A stretch of DNA of 64,000 nt from an uncultured Prevotella sp. (GTDB lineage: Bacteria; Bacteroidota; Bacteroidia; Bacteroidales; Bacteroidaceae). Under the pieces are notes generated by a model. The model had not been told where the DNA came from and did not search any database. It was given only the letters and a program-made list of their open reading frames with translations. The stretch covers positions 86,946 to 150,945 of the forward strand of contig URCI01000002.1 in NCBI GenBank assembly GCA_900546345.1, given 5' to 3'. Made by a program: the position numbers and the translations under genes. Shown piece after piece: positions 36,367 to 45,567 of this stretch (positions are counted from its first letter, which is position 1; each line of letters opens with the position of its first letter).

Positions 36367-36394
36367 GGGTATTTCTTTGAAAGAAACGTGAGGG

Positions 36395-36946
36395 TTAAGC
36401 CTCTGCAGGAGCCTCCTCGGCGGGAGCCTCAGCCTGAGCAGCCTCAGCGGCCTTTGCAGCCTCTGCCTCAGCCTTAGCAGCAGCCTCAGCGGCCTTCTTG
36501 TCAGCCACCTTCTTAGCAATAGCCTCGTTCACTTTCTTCTCAGCCTCCAACTCCTTGGCAGCTGCGTCCTGACGATTCTTGGTCTCAGCGCTGCGAACAG
36601 CGTTCAGCTTCTGCTCCTTGGCAGCTTTCCAAGCGTCGAACTTCTGCTGGCAAGCAGCCTCGTCAAAAGCGCCCTTCTTTACGCCACCGCGCAGGTGCTT
36701 CATCATATAGACGCCTTCGCCTTTCAGAATGTTACGAACAGTGTCTGTAGGCTGTGCACCGGACTCTACCCAGTACAAAGCACGGTCGAAATTCAAATCT
36801 ACGGTTGCAGGATTGGTGTTCGGATTAAAAGTACCGATTTTCTCTGTAAACTTACCATCACGTGGTGCTCTTACATCAGCGATCACAATGCTATAGAAAG
36901 CATAGCCCTTGCGACCACCGCGCTGTAATCTGATTTTTGTTGCCAT
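36395..36946 (-). CDS. rpsP: 30S ribosomal protein S16 with long Ala/Glu tail
   Basis: S16 is a small-subunit assembly protein. Residues 1-85 are the normal fold (MATKIRLQRGGRKGYAFYSI, APRDGKFTEKIGTFNP and RALYWVESGAQPTDTV). The total length of 183 is about twice the usual 80-90. After a basic linker (about 86-130) the extension becomes an Ala/Glu/Lys helix-like tail ending EAPAEEAPAEA. Such tails occur in Bacteroidetes S16; their role is unclear. It is a single-gene unit with a 5' leader hairpin. Confidence 0.95.
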   Translation of the reverse strand: MATKIRLQRGGRKGYAFYSIVIADVRAPRDGKFTEKIGTFNPNTNPATVDLNFDRALYWVESGAQPTDTVRNILKGEGVYMMKHLRGGVKKGAFDEAACQQKFDAWKAAKEQKLNAVRSAETKNRQDAAAKELEAEKKVNEAIAKKVADKKAAEAAAKAEAEAAKAAEAAQAEAPAEEAPAEA

Positions 36947-36980
36947 TTTGTTTGTATAAACGATTAATTGTTTGTATCAT

Positions 36981-36999
36981 GCCTCTAACACGTAGAGGC
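36981..36999 (-). promoter_or_regulatory. Leader hairpin of rpsP
   Basis: GCCTCTA (36981-36987) and TAGAGGC (36993-36999) form a perfect 7-bp stem with a 5-nt loop between the -7 box and the rpsP start. It could be an autoregulatory protein-binding site or only a 5'-stabilising hairpin. Confidence 0.45.
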
Positions 37000-37004
37000 G
37001 GGTG

Positions 37005-37012
37005 CAAAGGTA
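37005..37012 (-). promoter_or_regulatory. -7 box of rpsP
   Basis: TACCTTTG (37012-37005, minus strand) is an exact -7 box; the leader to the start codon is about 60 nt. No good -33 box is seen. Confidence 0.5.
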
Positions 37013-37093
37013 CTACTTTTTTTATAATCCTGAACCTATCGAACACATAGCAGCTCAATATTTAAGAATTATTAAGCCACTGTATCACAAGGT

Positions 37094-38440
37094 TCATCTG
37101 TCCTTGATGGGCACATAGCTCTTCTGTTCCAAGATATTCTTATAGGCCGGACGGATGATGCGTCGGCCTTCAAAGTTGAGTTCCTCAATCCGATGGGCGG
37201 TCCAGCCTACAATACGGGCCATGGCAAAGATAGGCGTATAAATCTCCTGCGGCAGGCCGATCATTTCATAGATGAAGCCACTGTAAAAGTCAAGATTGGC
37301 ACAGATGGGCTTCTTCGTTTTCCGGAATGCAGAAACACACTTCACCCCTTCCTGCTCAATAAGCTTTAGAAAATTATATTCTTTGACCATACCCTTCTCT
37401 TTAGCCAGTTCTCCCGCCAGCTTTTTCAATTCCACAGCTCTTGGGTCGCTCATGGTGTAGACAGCATGCCCGATACCATAGATCAAGCCCGTCTTGTCGT
37501 AAGCCTCCTTGTTGAGCATACGATTGAGATAGGTGTCAATCTCGTCGATATTTGTCCAATCTGAGATCTGCTCCTTGAGATGATGGAACATGTTGATGGC
37601 TTTGATATTAGCACCGCCATGCAAAGGTCCCTTCAAAGAACCGATGCCGGCAGCGATACTCGAGTATGTATCTGTACGGGTGGAAGAGGTCACACGCACC
37701 GTGAATGTGGAGTTGTTACCACCGCCGTGCTCAGCCTGGATGATAAGCAGCAAATCGAGCATACGCGCGTCGAGCTCCGTGAAATCTTCGTCCTTAAGCA
37801 TATAGAGGAAGTTCTCCGCGATCGTCATATTCTCGCGTGGGTGGCGAATATTAAGACTACTCCCCTGCATAGAATGGCGATAGATATTGTAGGCATACGC
37901 TATGATGGTCGGGAACTTAGCTATGAGTTCTATGGACTGGCGCATAAGATTGTCACGAGAAATATCATCCGGATTAGGGTCGAAGGTGTACATTTCCAGT
38001 ACACAACGAGCCAGAATGTTCATGATGTTGCTACCCTCCAAATCTATGATATGCACGATCGTGCGGTGATCAAGAGGCATATTCTCATTGATCAGCTCGC
38101 GAAACGCGCTCAACTCCTCTTCGTCGGGCAGATTGCCGGAGAGAAGCAGATAAGCGATTTCCTCAAATCCGAATCGTTTCTCTTTCAGCAATGGAGAGAC
38201 AAGATCGTCGAGTTCATAGCCACGATAATAGAGTCGTCCCGGGCACGGGCGCAACGAACCGTCATCATTGCGCTCATAGCCAACGACATTACCGATATTT
38301 GTCAGACCAACAAGTACTCCGGTGCCGTCCTCATTGCGCAATCCACGTTTCACACCATACTTAGTAAAAGCCTCACGAGGGATTTTGCAAGAGTTCTTCA
38401 CCTCATCGCTCAACTTGTATATCAGATATTCCTTTCTCAT
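37094..38440 (-). CDS. gltA: Citrate synthase
   Basis: The enzyme condenses acetyl-CoA and oxaloacetate to citrate. It has 448 residues with active-site segments EHGGGNNSTFTVR, KGPLHGGANIKA and YGIGHAVYTMSDPR, which carry the two His. The closing Asp is probably in the DF dipeptide of NLDFYSGFIYE. The N-terminal extension of about 60 residues before CPGRLYYRGYELDDL is as in Bacteroidetes enzymes. It is the third gene of acn-icd-gltA, 18 bp after icd. Together these make 2-oxoglutarate for glutamate, a partial oxidative branch typical of fermentative Bacteroidales. Confidence 0.92.
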   Translation of the reverse strand: MRKEYLIYKLSDEVKNSCKIPREAFTKYGVKRGLRNEDGTGVLVGLTNIGNVVGYERNDDGSLRPCPGRLYYRGYELDDLVSPLLKEKRFGFEEIAYLLLSGNLPDEEELSAFRELINENMPLDHRTIVHIIDLEGSNIMNILARCVLEMYTFDPNPDDISRDNLMRQSIELIAKFPTIIAYAYNIYRHSMQGSSLNIRHPRENMTIAENFLYMLKDEDFTELDARMLDLLLIIQAEHGGGNNSTFTVRVTSSTRTDTYSSIAAGIGSLKGPLHGGANIKAINMFHHLKEQISDWTNIDEIDTYLNRMLNKEAYDKTGLIYGIGHAVYTMSDPRAVELKKLAGELAKEKGMVKEYNFLKLIEQEGVKCVSAFRKTKKPICANLDFYSGFIYEMIGLPQEIYTPIFAMARIVGWTAHRIEELNFEGRRIIRPAYKNILEQKSYVPIKDR

Positions 38441-38458
38441 AGCATCGTAACTTTTAGC

Positions 38459-39643
38459 TTACTTCAAAATACCTTTGATGACAGCGTCACCGAATTCTCT
38501 TGTGCCCAACGATTTTCCATCGGTCATCATCCGCGCGAGGTCGGCCGTAGCCGTGTGGTTGCGATAAAGCTCTGCCAAGCTCTGCTCGATGGCCTGTCCG
38601 GCCTCTTTCCATCCGATATAGTCGAGCATCATCACAGCAGAAAGCAGAAGACTTGACGGATTGACAATATTCTTTCCAGCTATGTCAGGGGCAATTCCGT
38701 GTGTAGCTTCAAAGATGGCGTGTCCTGTCTGATAATTGATGTTGCCTCCAGGCGCAATGCCGATACCGCCCACTTGAGCTGCCAGCATATCTGAGACATA
38801 GTCACCATTGAGATTCATCGTTGCTATGACACTATAATCCTGTGGCTTCAGCAAAGCATTCTGCAAGAATGCATCACAGATACAGTCTTTTATGACCAGA
38901 CGACCAGACTTCAAGGCCTCGCCATACTCTCGCTCTGCCAACTCATATCCCCACTTTTTGAATCCGCCCTCTGTGAACTTCATGATGTTGCCCTTGTGTA
39001 CGAGAGTGACGGATGGAAGATGATGAGACAAGGCATACTCTATGGCAGCACGAATCAAGCGTTCAGATCCTTCACGGCTGACTGGTTTCACACCAAATCC
39101 CGAAGTCTCTGGGAAACGAACCTTTCTGACCCCCATCTCATCGTGAAGGAAACGATAGAACTTACGGGCATCGTCCGAACCTGCTTCCCATTCTATTCCT
39201 GCATAGATATCTTCTGTATTCTCACGGAAGATGCACATATCCACCTTCTCTGGATGTTTCACTGGACTCTCGATACCCTCAAACCAACGAACCGGACGCT
39301 GACAAACGTAGAGATCCAGGCCCTGACGAAGCGCCACATTCAAACTGCGGATTCCGCCTCCTACCGGAGTCATCAAAGGCCCTTTGATACCGACAAGACA
39401 CTCCCGGAAAGCATCCATCGTTGCTTGGGGTAGCCACTCGCCGACCTGCTCATGAGCTTTTCCACCAGCAAGAACTTCTTTCCATTCTATTTTGCGTTTG
39501 CCACCATAGCATTTCTCCACAGCAGCATCAACGGTTTGTCGCATGACGGGAGTTATTTCCTGACCTACACCATCACCTTCTATAAAGGGGATCGTTGGGG
39601 TGTCGGGGACAACGAGCACCCCCTTTTGCTTGCTAATTTCCAT
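38459..39643 (-). CDS. icd: Isocitrate dehydrogenase, NADP-type
   Basis: A 394-residue enzyme of the isocitrate/isopropylmalate dehydrogenase family that makes 2-oxoglutarate and CO2. Family segments are FIEGDGVGQEITPVM, RSLNVALRQGLDLYVCQRPVRW, FRENTEDIYAGIEW, the metal and substrate site around NLNGDYVSDMLAAQVGGIG and the C-terminal ATHGIAPDIAGK. Ser in GGIRSLNVALR corresponds to the position phosphorylated in E. coli. NADP preference is inferred from family similarity. It lies between acn (13 bp upstream) and gltA (18 bp downstream). Confidence 0.93.
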   Translation of the reverse strand: MEISKQKGVLVVPDTPTIPFIEGDGVGQEITPVMRQTVDAAVEKCYGGKRKIEWKEVLAGGKAHEQVGEWLPQATMDAFRECLVGIKGPLMTPVGGGIRSLNVALRQGLDLYVCQRPVRWFEGIESPVKHPEKVDMCIFRENTEDIYAGIEWEAGSDDARKFYRFLHDEMGVRKVRFPETSGFGVKPVSREGSERLIRAAIEYALSHHLPSVTLVHKGNIMKFTEGGFKKWGYELAEREYGEALKSGRLVIKDCICDAFLQNALLKPQDYSVIATMNLNGDYVSDMLAAQVGGIGIAPGGNINYQTGHAIFEATHGIAPDIAGKNIVNPSSLLLSAVMMLDYIGWKEAGQAIEQSLAELYRNHTATADLARMMTDGKSLGTREFGDAVIKGILK

Positions 39644-39656
39644 GATTGTATCCTGT

Positions 39657-41942
39657 TTATGATTTTAAAAGGTTATTCAGTGCTGAACCCGCTTTAAACC
39701 ACTCGATCTGTATATGATTATAGGTATGCGAGACTTGAAAACTATCTTTGGTGCCATCGGCATGCGACAAAGTGACTGTCAGAGGCTGGCCCGGAGCAAA
39801 GTGATTGAGTCCGGTCACAGAGATACGGTCGTCTTCACGCACCTTGTCATAGTCGTCCTTATTGATAAAGGTCAACGCCAACATTCCTTGTTTTTTCAGG
39901 TTGGTCTCATGAATACGTGCAAAACTCTTGGCCAGTACGACCTTCACATTTAAGAAACGAGGCTCCATGGCAGCATGTTCACGCGATGATCCTTCACCAT
40001 AGTTGTCCTCTGCAACAATGATACTTCCCAATCCATGGGTTTTATAGTCTTTCGCTGCAGCTGAAACAGCCTTGTACTGACCATCTATCTGATCTTTGAC
40101 CTTATTGCTCTCATCATTGAATGCATTGACGGCACCCATCAGCAAGTTGTCAGAAATGTGTTCAAGATGCCCACGGAAGCGAAGCCATGGACCCGCCATC
40201 GAAATATGGTCTGTCGTGCATTTCCCTTTTACCTTGATCAGCAAAGGCATGTTCTGCAAGTCCTTGCCATCCCAGGCTGGGAAAGGTTGAAGACGCTGCA
40301 GACGTTGGGACTCAGGAGAGATCACAACCTCTACATTGCGATGCTGGGCAGGAGGCACAAACAGTCCTTCCTCTTCCATCGTGGCAATGGCATCCGCAGC
40401 TTTTCCACAAGTAAAGCCCTGAGGCGGAAAGACAAAGCCCTGCGGTTCTCTCAGCATGACTTTTTCTCCTTCGCTATTAACCAAATAGTCAGTAGCTGGA
40501 TTGAAATCCAGTTTTCCTGCCAGTGCCAACGCCACCGTCATTTCTGGAGAGCCGATGAATGCATAGGTATTGGGATTACCGTCAGCACGTCTGCGGAAGT
40601 TACGATTAAAAGAGGTCACAATGGCATTTTTGCGGTTGTTATCTTCCGTATGACGTTTCCATTGCCCAATGCATGGCCCACAGGCATTGGCCATGATGAT
40701 GCCGCCAATCGCCCGGAAGTCATCCAGGATGCCGTCTCTCTCTGCTGTGCAGCGAATCTGCTCCGAACCAGGGCACACGATAAGCTGGGCCTTTACCTTC
40801 AAGTGCAAGGCCAATGCTTGCCGTGCAATGGAAGCGGCACGGGACAGATCCTGATAAGAAGAGTTTGTACACGAACCGATCAGAGCCACCTCCACGGTCA
40901 TCGGGTAGTCATTGGCCGGACCTTTTTCACGCATCTGAGAGATAGGAGTAGCAGCATCTGGCGTAAACGGACCATTGAGATGAGGCTCTATCTGAGACAG
41001 ATCAAGATCGATAACCTGGTCGTAGTACATTTCCGGATGCAGTTCCACGTCAGCATCTGCCTTCAGATCGATTGCGTGCTGACGGGCGTAAGCCGCAACT
41101 TGTTCACGTCCGGTCTGACACAGATATTCATCAGCATTGTCATCATAAGGGAACAGCGAGCAGGTGGCGCCCAGCTCAGCCCCCATATTGCATATCGTTG
41201 CCTTGCCTGTGGTGGACAGGCTCTTCGTGCCTTCGCCGAAATATTCCATAATTGCATTGGTACCTCCCTTGGTTGACAACAATCCTAGAATCTCCAAGAT
41301 AACGTCCTTGGGTGCAGCCCATCCTTGCAACTGTCCATGAAGACGCACACCGATGATGCGCGGCATTCGTAACTCCCATGGCTGTCCTGTGAGAACATCA
41401 ACGGCATCAGCACCGCCTACGCCAATGGCAGCCATGCCCAAGCCACCTGCATTAGGTGTGTGCGAGTCAGTTCCGATCATCATGCCACCGGGAAATGCAT
41501 AATTCTCCAAAACCACCTGATGAATGATGCCGGCTCCTGGTCCCCAAAAGCCTATTCCGTATTTTGCTGAAGCAGAGCGCAGAAAATCATAGACCTCCTG
41601 ATTTTCCTTGCAGGCAATGCCTAGATCCTGGTGCGCTCCTTCATCCGCACGAATCAGGTGATCACAATGCACGGATGCTGGCACGGCCACATGGTCTCTG
41701 CCCGCATTCATGAACTGCAGCAGTGCCATCTGTGCCGTGGCATCTTGCATTGCAACTCGGTTGGGACGAAAATCGGCGTAGTCTGCACCCCGCCTGAGAG
41801 GTTTCAACGATGCTTCATCATAAAGATGAGTATAGAGTATTTTTTCTGCATAAGTCAACGGACGCTTGATGACCCCTCTTACCATAGAAATCTTTGAGGA
41901 ATAAGCAGCATAAAACTGCTTCACCATTTCGATATCCAACAT
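39657..41942 (-). CDS. acn: Aconitate hydratase
   Basis: A [4Fe-4S] enzyme of 761 residues that isomerises citrate to isocitrate. The cluster cysteines lie in GSCTNSSYQ (about residue 357) and NACGPCIGQW (about 420). Substrate segments include GTDSHTPNAGGLG and the C-terminal EDNYGEGSSREHAA. It resembles the mitochondrial-type aconitases found in Bacteroidetes rather than AcnB. Met 41942 starts the conserved MLDIEMVKQFY and lies 30 nt after a -7 box; the longer frame runs through that box. First gene of the 2-oxoglutarate operon. Confidence 0.95.
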   Translation of the reverse strand: MLDIEMVKQFYAAYSSKISMVRGVIKRPLTYAEKILYTHLYDEASLKPLRRGADYADFRPNRVAMQDATAQMALLQFMNAGRDHVAVPASVHCDHLIRADEGAHQDLGIACKENQEVYDFLRSASAKYGIGFWGPGAGIIHQVVLENYAFPGGMMIGTDSHTPNAGGLGMAAIGVGGADAVDVLTGQPWELRMPRIIGVRLHGQLQGWAAPKDVILEILGLLSTKGGTNAIMEYFGEGTKSLSTTGKATICNMGAELGATCSLFPYDDNADEYLCQTGREQVAAYARQHAIDLKADADVELHPEMYYDQVIDLDLSQIEPHLNGPFTPDAATPISQMREKGPANDYPMTVEVALIGSCTNSSYQDLSRAASIARQALALHLKVKAQLIVCPGSEQIRCTAERDGILDDFRAIGGIIMANACGPCIGQWKRHTEDNNRKNAIVTSFNRNFRRRADGNPNTYAFIGSPEMTVALALAGKLDFNPATDYLVNSEGEKVMLREPQGFVFPPQGFTCGKAADAIATMEEEGLFVPPAQHRNVEVVISPESQRLQRLQPFPAWDGKDLQNMPLLIKVKGKCTTDHISMAGPWLRFRGHLEHISDNLLMGAVNAFNDESNKVKDQIDGQYKAVSAAAKDYKTHGLGSIIVAEDNYGEGSSREHAAMEPRFLNVKVVLAKSFARIHETNLKKQGMLALTFINKDDYDKVREDDRISVTGLNHFAPGQPLTVTLSHADGTKDSFQVSHTYNHIQIEWFKAGSALNNLLKS

Positions 41943-41971
41943 AGAAATCCCTTTATTGATTAAACTTTTTG

Positions 41972-41979
41972 CAAATATA
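41972..41979 (-). promoter_or_regulatory. -7 box of the acn-icd-gltA operon
   Basis: TATATTTG (41979-41972, minus strand) is an exact -7 box 30 nt before acn. No -33 TTTG is found at the normal spacing. Confidence 0.45.
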
Positions 41980-42040
41980 GTAATTTTTATTTGAATTGAT
42001 ACTATATTTGAATAAAAATTAATCAAAATGAAAGGAAATT

Positions 42041-43225
42041 CTATTTAAATTCAATCTTATAGCCGTTATACACGTTTATATCTACGGCGCCGTGTATTCC
42101 GTCCACTCGTCCGTCAGGAGCCAGCTGCCATATTTTCAACTTGATATCGGGTTTATATTCCCCATAGCGTGCGATCCACACTGGGTAGCCATGCTTGATG
42201 TCTGGGGCTGAGTCGAGATAGCGATTGACAAAGGTCTGACTGATATAGAGGATCGGGCGCTTACCTGTCCGATGCTCTACAGTGCGCAGCCACGCTCTCA
42301 CGTTCTGCCACATTCTCGTCACCCCACCCAACTTCCGAATCTGACTGGGCAGCAGTTCCAAATCGAGAACAGGAGGCAAATCATTCTGAGCCACCTTGCT
42401 GTTGGACAGGAAAAAGGCAGCCTGCTGACTACCAGACGAACGATGAGTGAAATAATGGTAGGTACCGGTAGCATAGCCATGCTTGCGAGAGGCTGCATAA
42501 TCTGCGTGGTAGTAGGGATTGAGCATGGAACTCCCCTCTGTGGACTTAATGAAAATAAAGGATATCTTATAATTCACATGTCCACTCACATTTTTCTTTG
42601 ACAATGTACCCAGATGGGTGATTCTTAGCCGTGACCAGTCGATGGCGTAATGATGCTTTCCCTTTACATGTTGGTACTTCGACAGATCAATACCGTAAAG
42701 ACGGGAAGAATTGTAATTCAGACGTTCGCCTTTGTATACATCGTCTTTCCACTCTCCTACTCTGAAATAACGATGCTGGCTCGAAAAGCCAAATCCTCTA
42801 CGGCTACCTTTTAGCCAAAAGCCCTCATACACCGTTCCCTGAGGATCCACCAAAGTACCGTAACCATTAGCTTGAAAATGACGGTTGAAATCTCCAGTAT
42901 AGACACCGGTCGTATCACGACGCACGCCTGTCGTCAGCGTGTCGTGACTCCATACGCCATCAATCCGATGTCCCAGCGAGTCCAATGTCCAACCTCTTCC
43001 TTGGCGCAGACCATTCTTCCAGATACCACTATATAATATGGAGTCTCCCTTGTACAAAGTACCCAGGCCATCGGGCTTGCCATGAAAAACCTGACCTTGA
43101 TAGCTCACTCCCTGCCATGAGATCCTCGACACGTCGTCGGTCTTGATGGTGCATCCGCCAAACAGAAGGATGGATACAAACAAAGAGAGAGAGAAGGCAA
43201 AGCTCGAACTAAAAGAGAATTTCAT
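42041..43225 (-). CDS. MORN-repeat GH25 lysozyme (lipoprotein)
   Basis: A 394-residue predicted lipoprotein (lipobox LFGGC at about residue 25). Residues about 40-165 hold several MORN-type repeats of the YxGxxxxGxxxGxG type (SYQGQVFHGKPDGLGT, YSGIWKNGLRQGRG, YTGDFN and YEGFWLKGSRRGFGF). Residues about 172-394 are a GH25 muramidase: YGIDLSKYQH, IDWSRL, FIFIKSTEGSS, YHYFTHR, PPVLDLELLP and WQLAPDGRVDGI. The acids in the DLS, STEG and DLEL segments are the expected catalytic residues. It should cut peptidoglycan from the periplasmic face of a membrane. Its start overlaps the upstream membrane-protein stop as ATGA. Confidence 0.88.
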   Translation of the reverse strand: MKFSFSSSFAFSLSLFVSILLFGGCTIKTDDVSRISWQGVSYQGQVFHGKPDGLGTLYKGDSILYSGIWKNGLRQGRGWTLDSLGHRIDGVWSHDTLTTGVRRDTTGVYTGDFNRHFQANGYGTLVDPQGTVYEGFWLKGSRRGFGFSSQHRYFRVGEWKDDVYKGERLNYNSSRLYGIDLSKYQHVKGKHHYAIDWSRLRITHLGTLSKKNVSGHVNYKISFIFIKSTEGSSMLNPYYHADYAASRKHGYATGTYHYFTHRSSGSQQAAFFLSNSKVAQNDLPPVLDLELLPSQIRKLGGVTRMWQNVRAWLRTVEHRTGKRPILYISQTFVNRYLDSAPDIKHGYPVWIARYGEYKPDIKLKIWQLAPDGRVDGIHGAVDINVYNGYKIEFK

Positions 43226-44133
43226 AATGCGCCTCCCTCGTCAACTAAACCAACAAAACGTCCATGGAGCGTAAAGACAGCTGTGCCTAACTGTGAAAAA
43301 GCATGTGCCACACTTATTTGATGTCCCCGCTCATATTCTCCACGAGCCAAAATGGTATGATCCTTCCTGCGATTGTCAGCTGGTGACAGCGTCACTGTTA
43401 TCACCTCTTTATGACGTGAGACACCCCAAGGCACATTTTTCACTGCTCTACACCCCCAGGGGATGACAGACTTGTCCGTATGTACAATAACCGGAAGACT
43501 GAAACTGTCTGCAGGCACACGCAGTTGGTGACAGGAACGATGATGCAGAAGTCCCTTGTCATCATACCAGGAAACAGTGTAACAGCATCGATACAAAAAA
43601 GATAAATGCTTTTTCGCCAACTTCTCTGTCGCAGCACTCAGTTTTTTCAAAGAGTCGAGCTGGTGCTCTTGCCATTCGCTATAGGCGGCGATGCGGTTGT
43701 ATCCCTCATCTTGGACATTGTGGCAGCGAAGATAGTATTCCAACTCCTTCCGGACTCTCACACTACGCTTCAAGGCAACGGTCAAGGAGTCCTGCTGACG
43801 GCGCAGGACTGTATCAGGCTGCATCCGACAAAATGGAGAAGAAGATCCGGCCAACAATGTCAGTACTCGCCCATCACAACTCGGCCACCACCAATGACGG
43901 TTGATCCACACACCTTGTTGATGAACGGGCATTACTTGTATATCAGCCACGTGCCGCCCATCACTCAAGCAGAGCGTCATCGTTCCATCCAACATACAAA
44001 CCGACTTACGCATGTCGCTCTCCGTAGCTGGCAATGCCATGCATGTGAGCCAAAACAGCAACAACAGCGGAAGACTCACTCCTATATAGATTCTCCACCT
44101 TACAATGAAAGGTATGATCCTTCTCCTCATCAT
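43222..44133 (-). CDS. Unknown single-span membrane protein coupled to the GH25 lipoprotein
   Basis: A 303-residue protein with a basic N-terminus and one membrane helix (about 14-34), then a periplasmic part. About residues 112-185 contain heptad-like charged helices (DSLTVALKRSVRVRKELEYY and QLDSLKKLSAATEKLAKK) that may form a coiled coil. Eight or more Cys and repeated Trp residues are unusual (NRHWWWPSC). I recognise no family. Strict ATGA coupling with the MORN/GH25 gene suggests that the two proteins act together on the cell wall. Start could also be the second Met. Confidence 0.72.
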   Translation of the reverse strand: MMRRRIIPFIVRWRIYIGVSLPLLLLFWLTCMALPATESDMRKSVCMLDGTMTLCLSDGRHVADIQVMPVHQQGVWINRHWWWPSCDGRVLTLLAGSSSPFCRMQPDTVLRRQQDSLTVALKRSVRVRKELEYYLRCHNVQDEGYNRIAAYSEWQEHQLDSLKKLSAATEKLAKKHLSFLYRCCYTVSWYDDKGLLHHRSCHQLRVPADSFSLPVIVHTDKSVIPWGCRAVKNVPWGVSRHKEVITVTLSPADNRRKDHTILARGEYERGHQISVAHAFSQLGTAVFTLHGRFVGLVDEGGAL

Positions 44134-44164
44134 TACTTCGAATACATTTCTCCAAATAGTACTG

Positions 44165-44172
44165 CAAAGTTA
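44165..44172 (-). promoter_or_regulatory. -7 box of the membrane protein-GH25 pair
   Basis: TAACTTTG (44172-44165, minus strand) matches the -7 consensus, 31 nt before the start codon. No -33 box is clear. Confidence 0.45.
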
Positions 44173-44212
44173 CAAAAAAAACATATAACTTCGCAGGAAA
44201 CAGTTGGATCAA

Positions 44213-44614
44213 TTATTCTGCCTCATCCCAAAGATGATCGGCTTCCTCGATTTCATCCTCGTCAAACCACCTCGAGAGTTTGTCATAGGCACGCTGCTTC
44301 ACCTCTTCCGTCAGATCACCTTTGATTTTACGCAGCACATACAACAGCACAGCAACATCATCACCCAAACCAGCAATCGGGATAGCATCAGGTATCACAT
44401 CTAAAGGACTGATCAGATAACCCAGCGCCCCGATGATGATTGCCTTGTCCCTCAATGGCACATTTTTGCTTTGAAGCGTGTAATAGAGGATCAGAGCTGC
44501 ATAGACAAGCTTGGCACCGGCCCGTTTGGCAATATGAGAAATCTTCTCGACAAACCCCGTGGCAGAGTATTTGTCGCTGTACTTCATGAAATCTGGCAAC
44601 TGTAAATCTTTCAT
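44213..44614 (-). CDS. YkvA/DUF1232 membrane protein
   Basis: A 133-residue protein with the DUF1232 core, recognisable by the hydrophobic GALGYLISPLDVIPDAIPI, where the Asp-Pro motif is diagnostic. One membrane helix precedes it (about 35-50). The C-terminus is acidic (DEDEIEEADHLWDEAE). Function of the family is not established; it is often called YkvA. It overlaps the upstream gene by 4 bp (ATGA), so the two form an operon. Confidence 0.82.
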   Translation of the reverse strand: MKDLQLPDFMKYSDKYSATGFVEKISHIAKRAGAKLVYAALILYYTLQSKNVPLRDKAIIIGALGYLISPLDVIPDAIPIAGLGDDVAVLLYVLRKIKGDLTEEVKQRAYDKLSRWFDEDEIEEADHLWDEAE

Positions 44615-45045
44615 ATCGTTTTCGTGTTGATGTATTGGTTAACGGCTTCAGCATAATGCGCACAAGCGCTTTGTTCTCTCTTCAGATGCGACAATCTGTA
44701 ATGGGTCACCAACATCCTCACTCCCTTGGCAATGAGAGCCAGGGCCAGTCCCATCGCGATTCCTACGACCAAAGAATTGTCGCCCCATGGCAGACTCTGT
44801 TCAGGGAAAGCACTCAAGACGATCACCGGCATCACTACAATGATGCCATAGAGAGTCAGCTGCTGACGCTGGGTGCCTTCGCTATCAAGAATGTCCTGAT
44901 AGGCCGAAAGAAAATCGTCCAATCCTTCACGAGCCACTCCGTAGTGCTCCATCTGGGGGAAGCCTTCTTCGTCTCCATGATGCTCTATGATCTGAGCGAT
45001 ACGATGCTCATAATCGTCAAGTATATTAGGTTCCAAATCCTTCAT
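44611..45045 (-). CDS. Unknown two-helix membrane protein
   Basis: A 144-residue protein. The first 60 residues are acidic and soluble (IIEHHGDEEGFPQMEHYGVA). Two membrane helices follow (about 65-82 and 92-110), then a basic tail. I recognise no family. It is translationally coupled to the DUF1232 gene. The stretch between its start and the RNase P gene shows no clear promoter. Confidence 0.72.
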   Translation of the reverse strand: MKDLEPNILDDYEHRIAQIIEHHGDEEGFPQMEHYGVAREGLDDFLSAYQDILDSEGTQRQQLTLYGIIVVMPVIVLSAFPEQSLPWGDNSLVVGIAMGLALALIAKGVRMLVTHYRLSHLKREQSACAHYAEAVNQYINTKTI

Positions 45046-45163
45046 AAGCGATATAAGCTATTAATAAGGTTGATATATGAAAAGAGCTGCCGACGGACCA
45101 TGCATCGCAACTCTGTGTGATAACAGAGTTTTCCTACTAATATTGTATGGTTGACAAAAAAAA

Positions 45164-45560
45164 TAAGGCAGTGCTCTGATAAGCCGGGTTTCGTAACCGT
45201 CAGTTTCTAAGGAAAGAGACGGCGCTCTGTCATTTATCTAGATAATGAGTCACCCCATCACTCAAGCGTTCTACCCTCCATCGTTGCCATCTAGGTAGCA
45301 TCGGGCGGACAACCCTGACATGACGATGGTATACATGAACTTGCAGCCTTCAGACGGCACAGCCCGACGATCACCCGTCGGCTGGTGGTCTCTTACACCA
45401 CCTTCTCACCCTTGCCACCCCGAGGGACGGCGGTTGTTTTCTTCTGCCTACACCTACTGTCGCCAATAGCTTCTAGTTTCGGAAGTGAAGTGTCCTATGC
45501 TGCCCGGACTTTCCTCTCGCATCTGTAGCGATGCCAGCGACGAGCCGGAGCACTGCCTTA
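45164..45560 (-). ncRNA. rnpB: RNase P RNA
   Basis: The catalytic RNA of RNase P, which matures tRNA 5' ends. The terminal P1 helix is TAAGGCAGTGCTC paired with GAGCACTGCCTTA (45548-45560 with 45164-45176). Near the 5' end the conserved GAGGAAAGTCCGGGC is present, and internal GGGTGAGAAGGTGG and the 3' CGGCTTAT are in the expected places. The molecule is about 397 nt, bacterial type A. On the minus strand P1 is followed by ATTTTTTTT, so P1 itself may form the terminator. Confidence 0.95.
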
Positions 45561-45567
45561 CAACTTG

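Noticed and set aside
37580..38656. 358-codon frame opposite gltA and the end of icd
   Set aside because: Spans two real genes in the antisense direction and shows no family features.
40158..41276. 372-codon frame opposite acn
   Set aside because: Antisense shadow of aconitase, whose motifs are complete in the other strand.
45109..45130. 8-bp hairpin AACTCTGT/ACAGAGTT beside rnpB
   Set aside because: The short T-run is on the plus strand, where no gene ends. On the minus strand no T-run follows, so it is not a supported terminator of rnpB.
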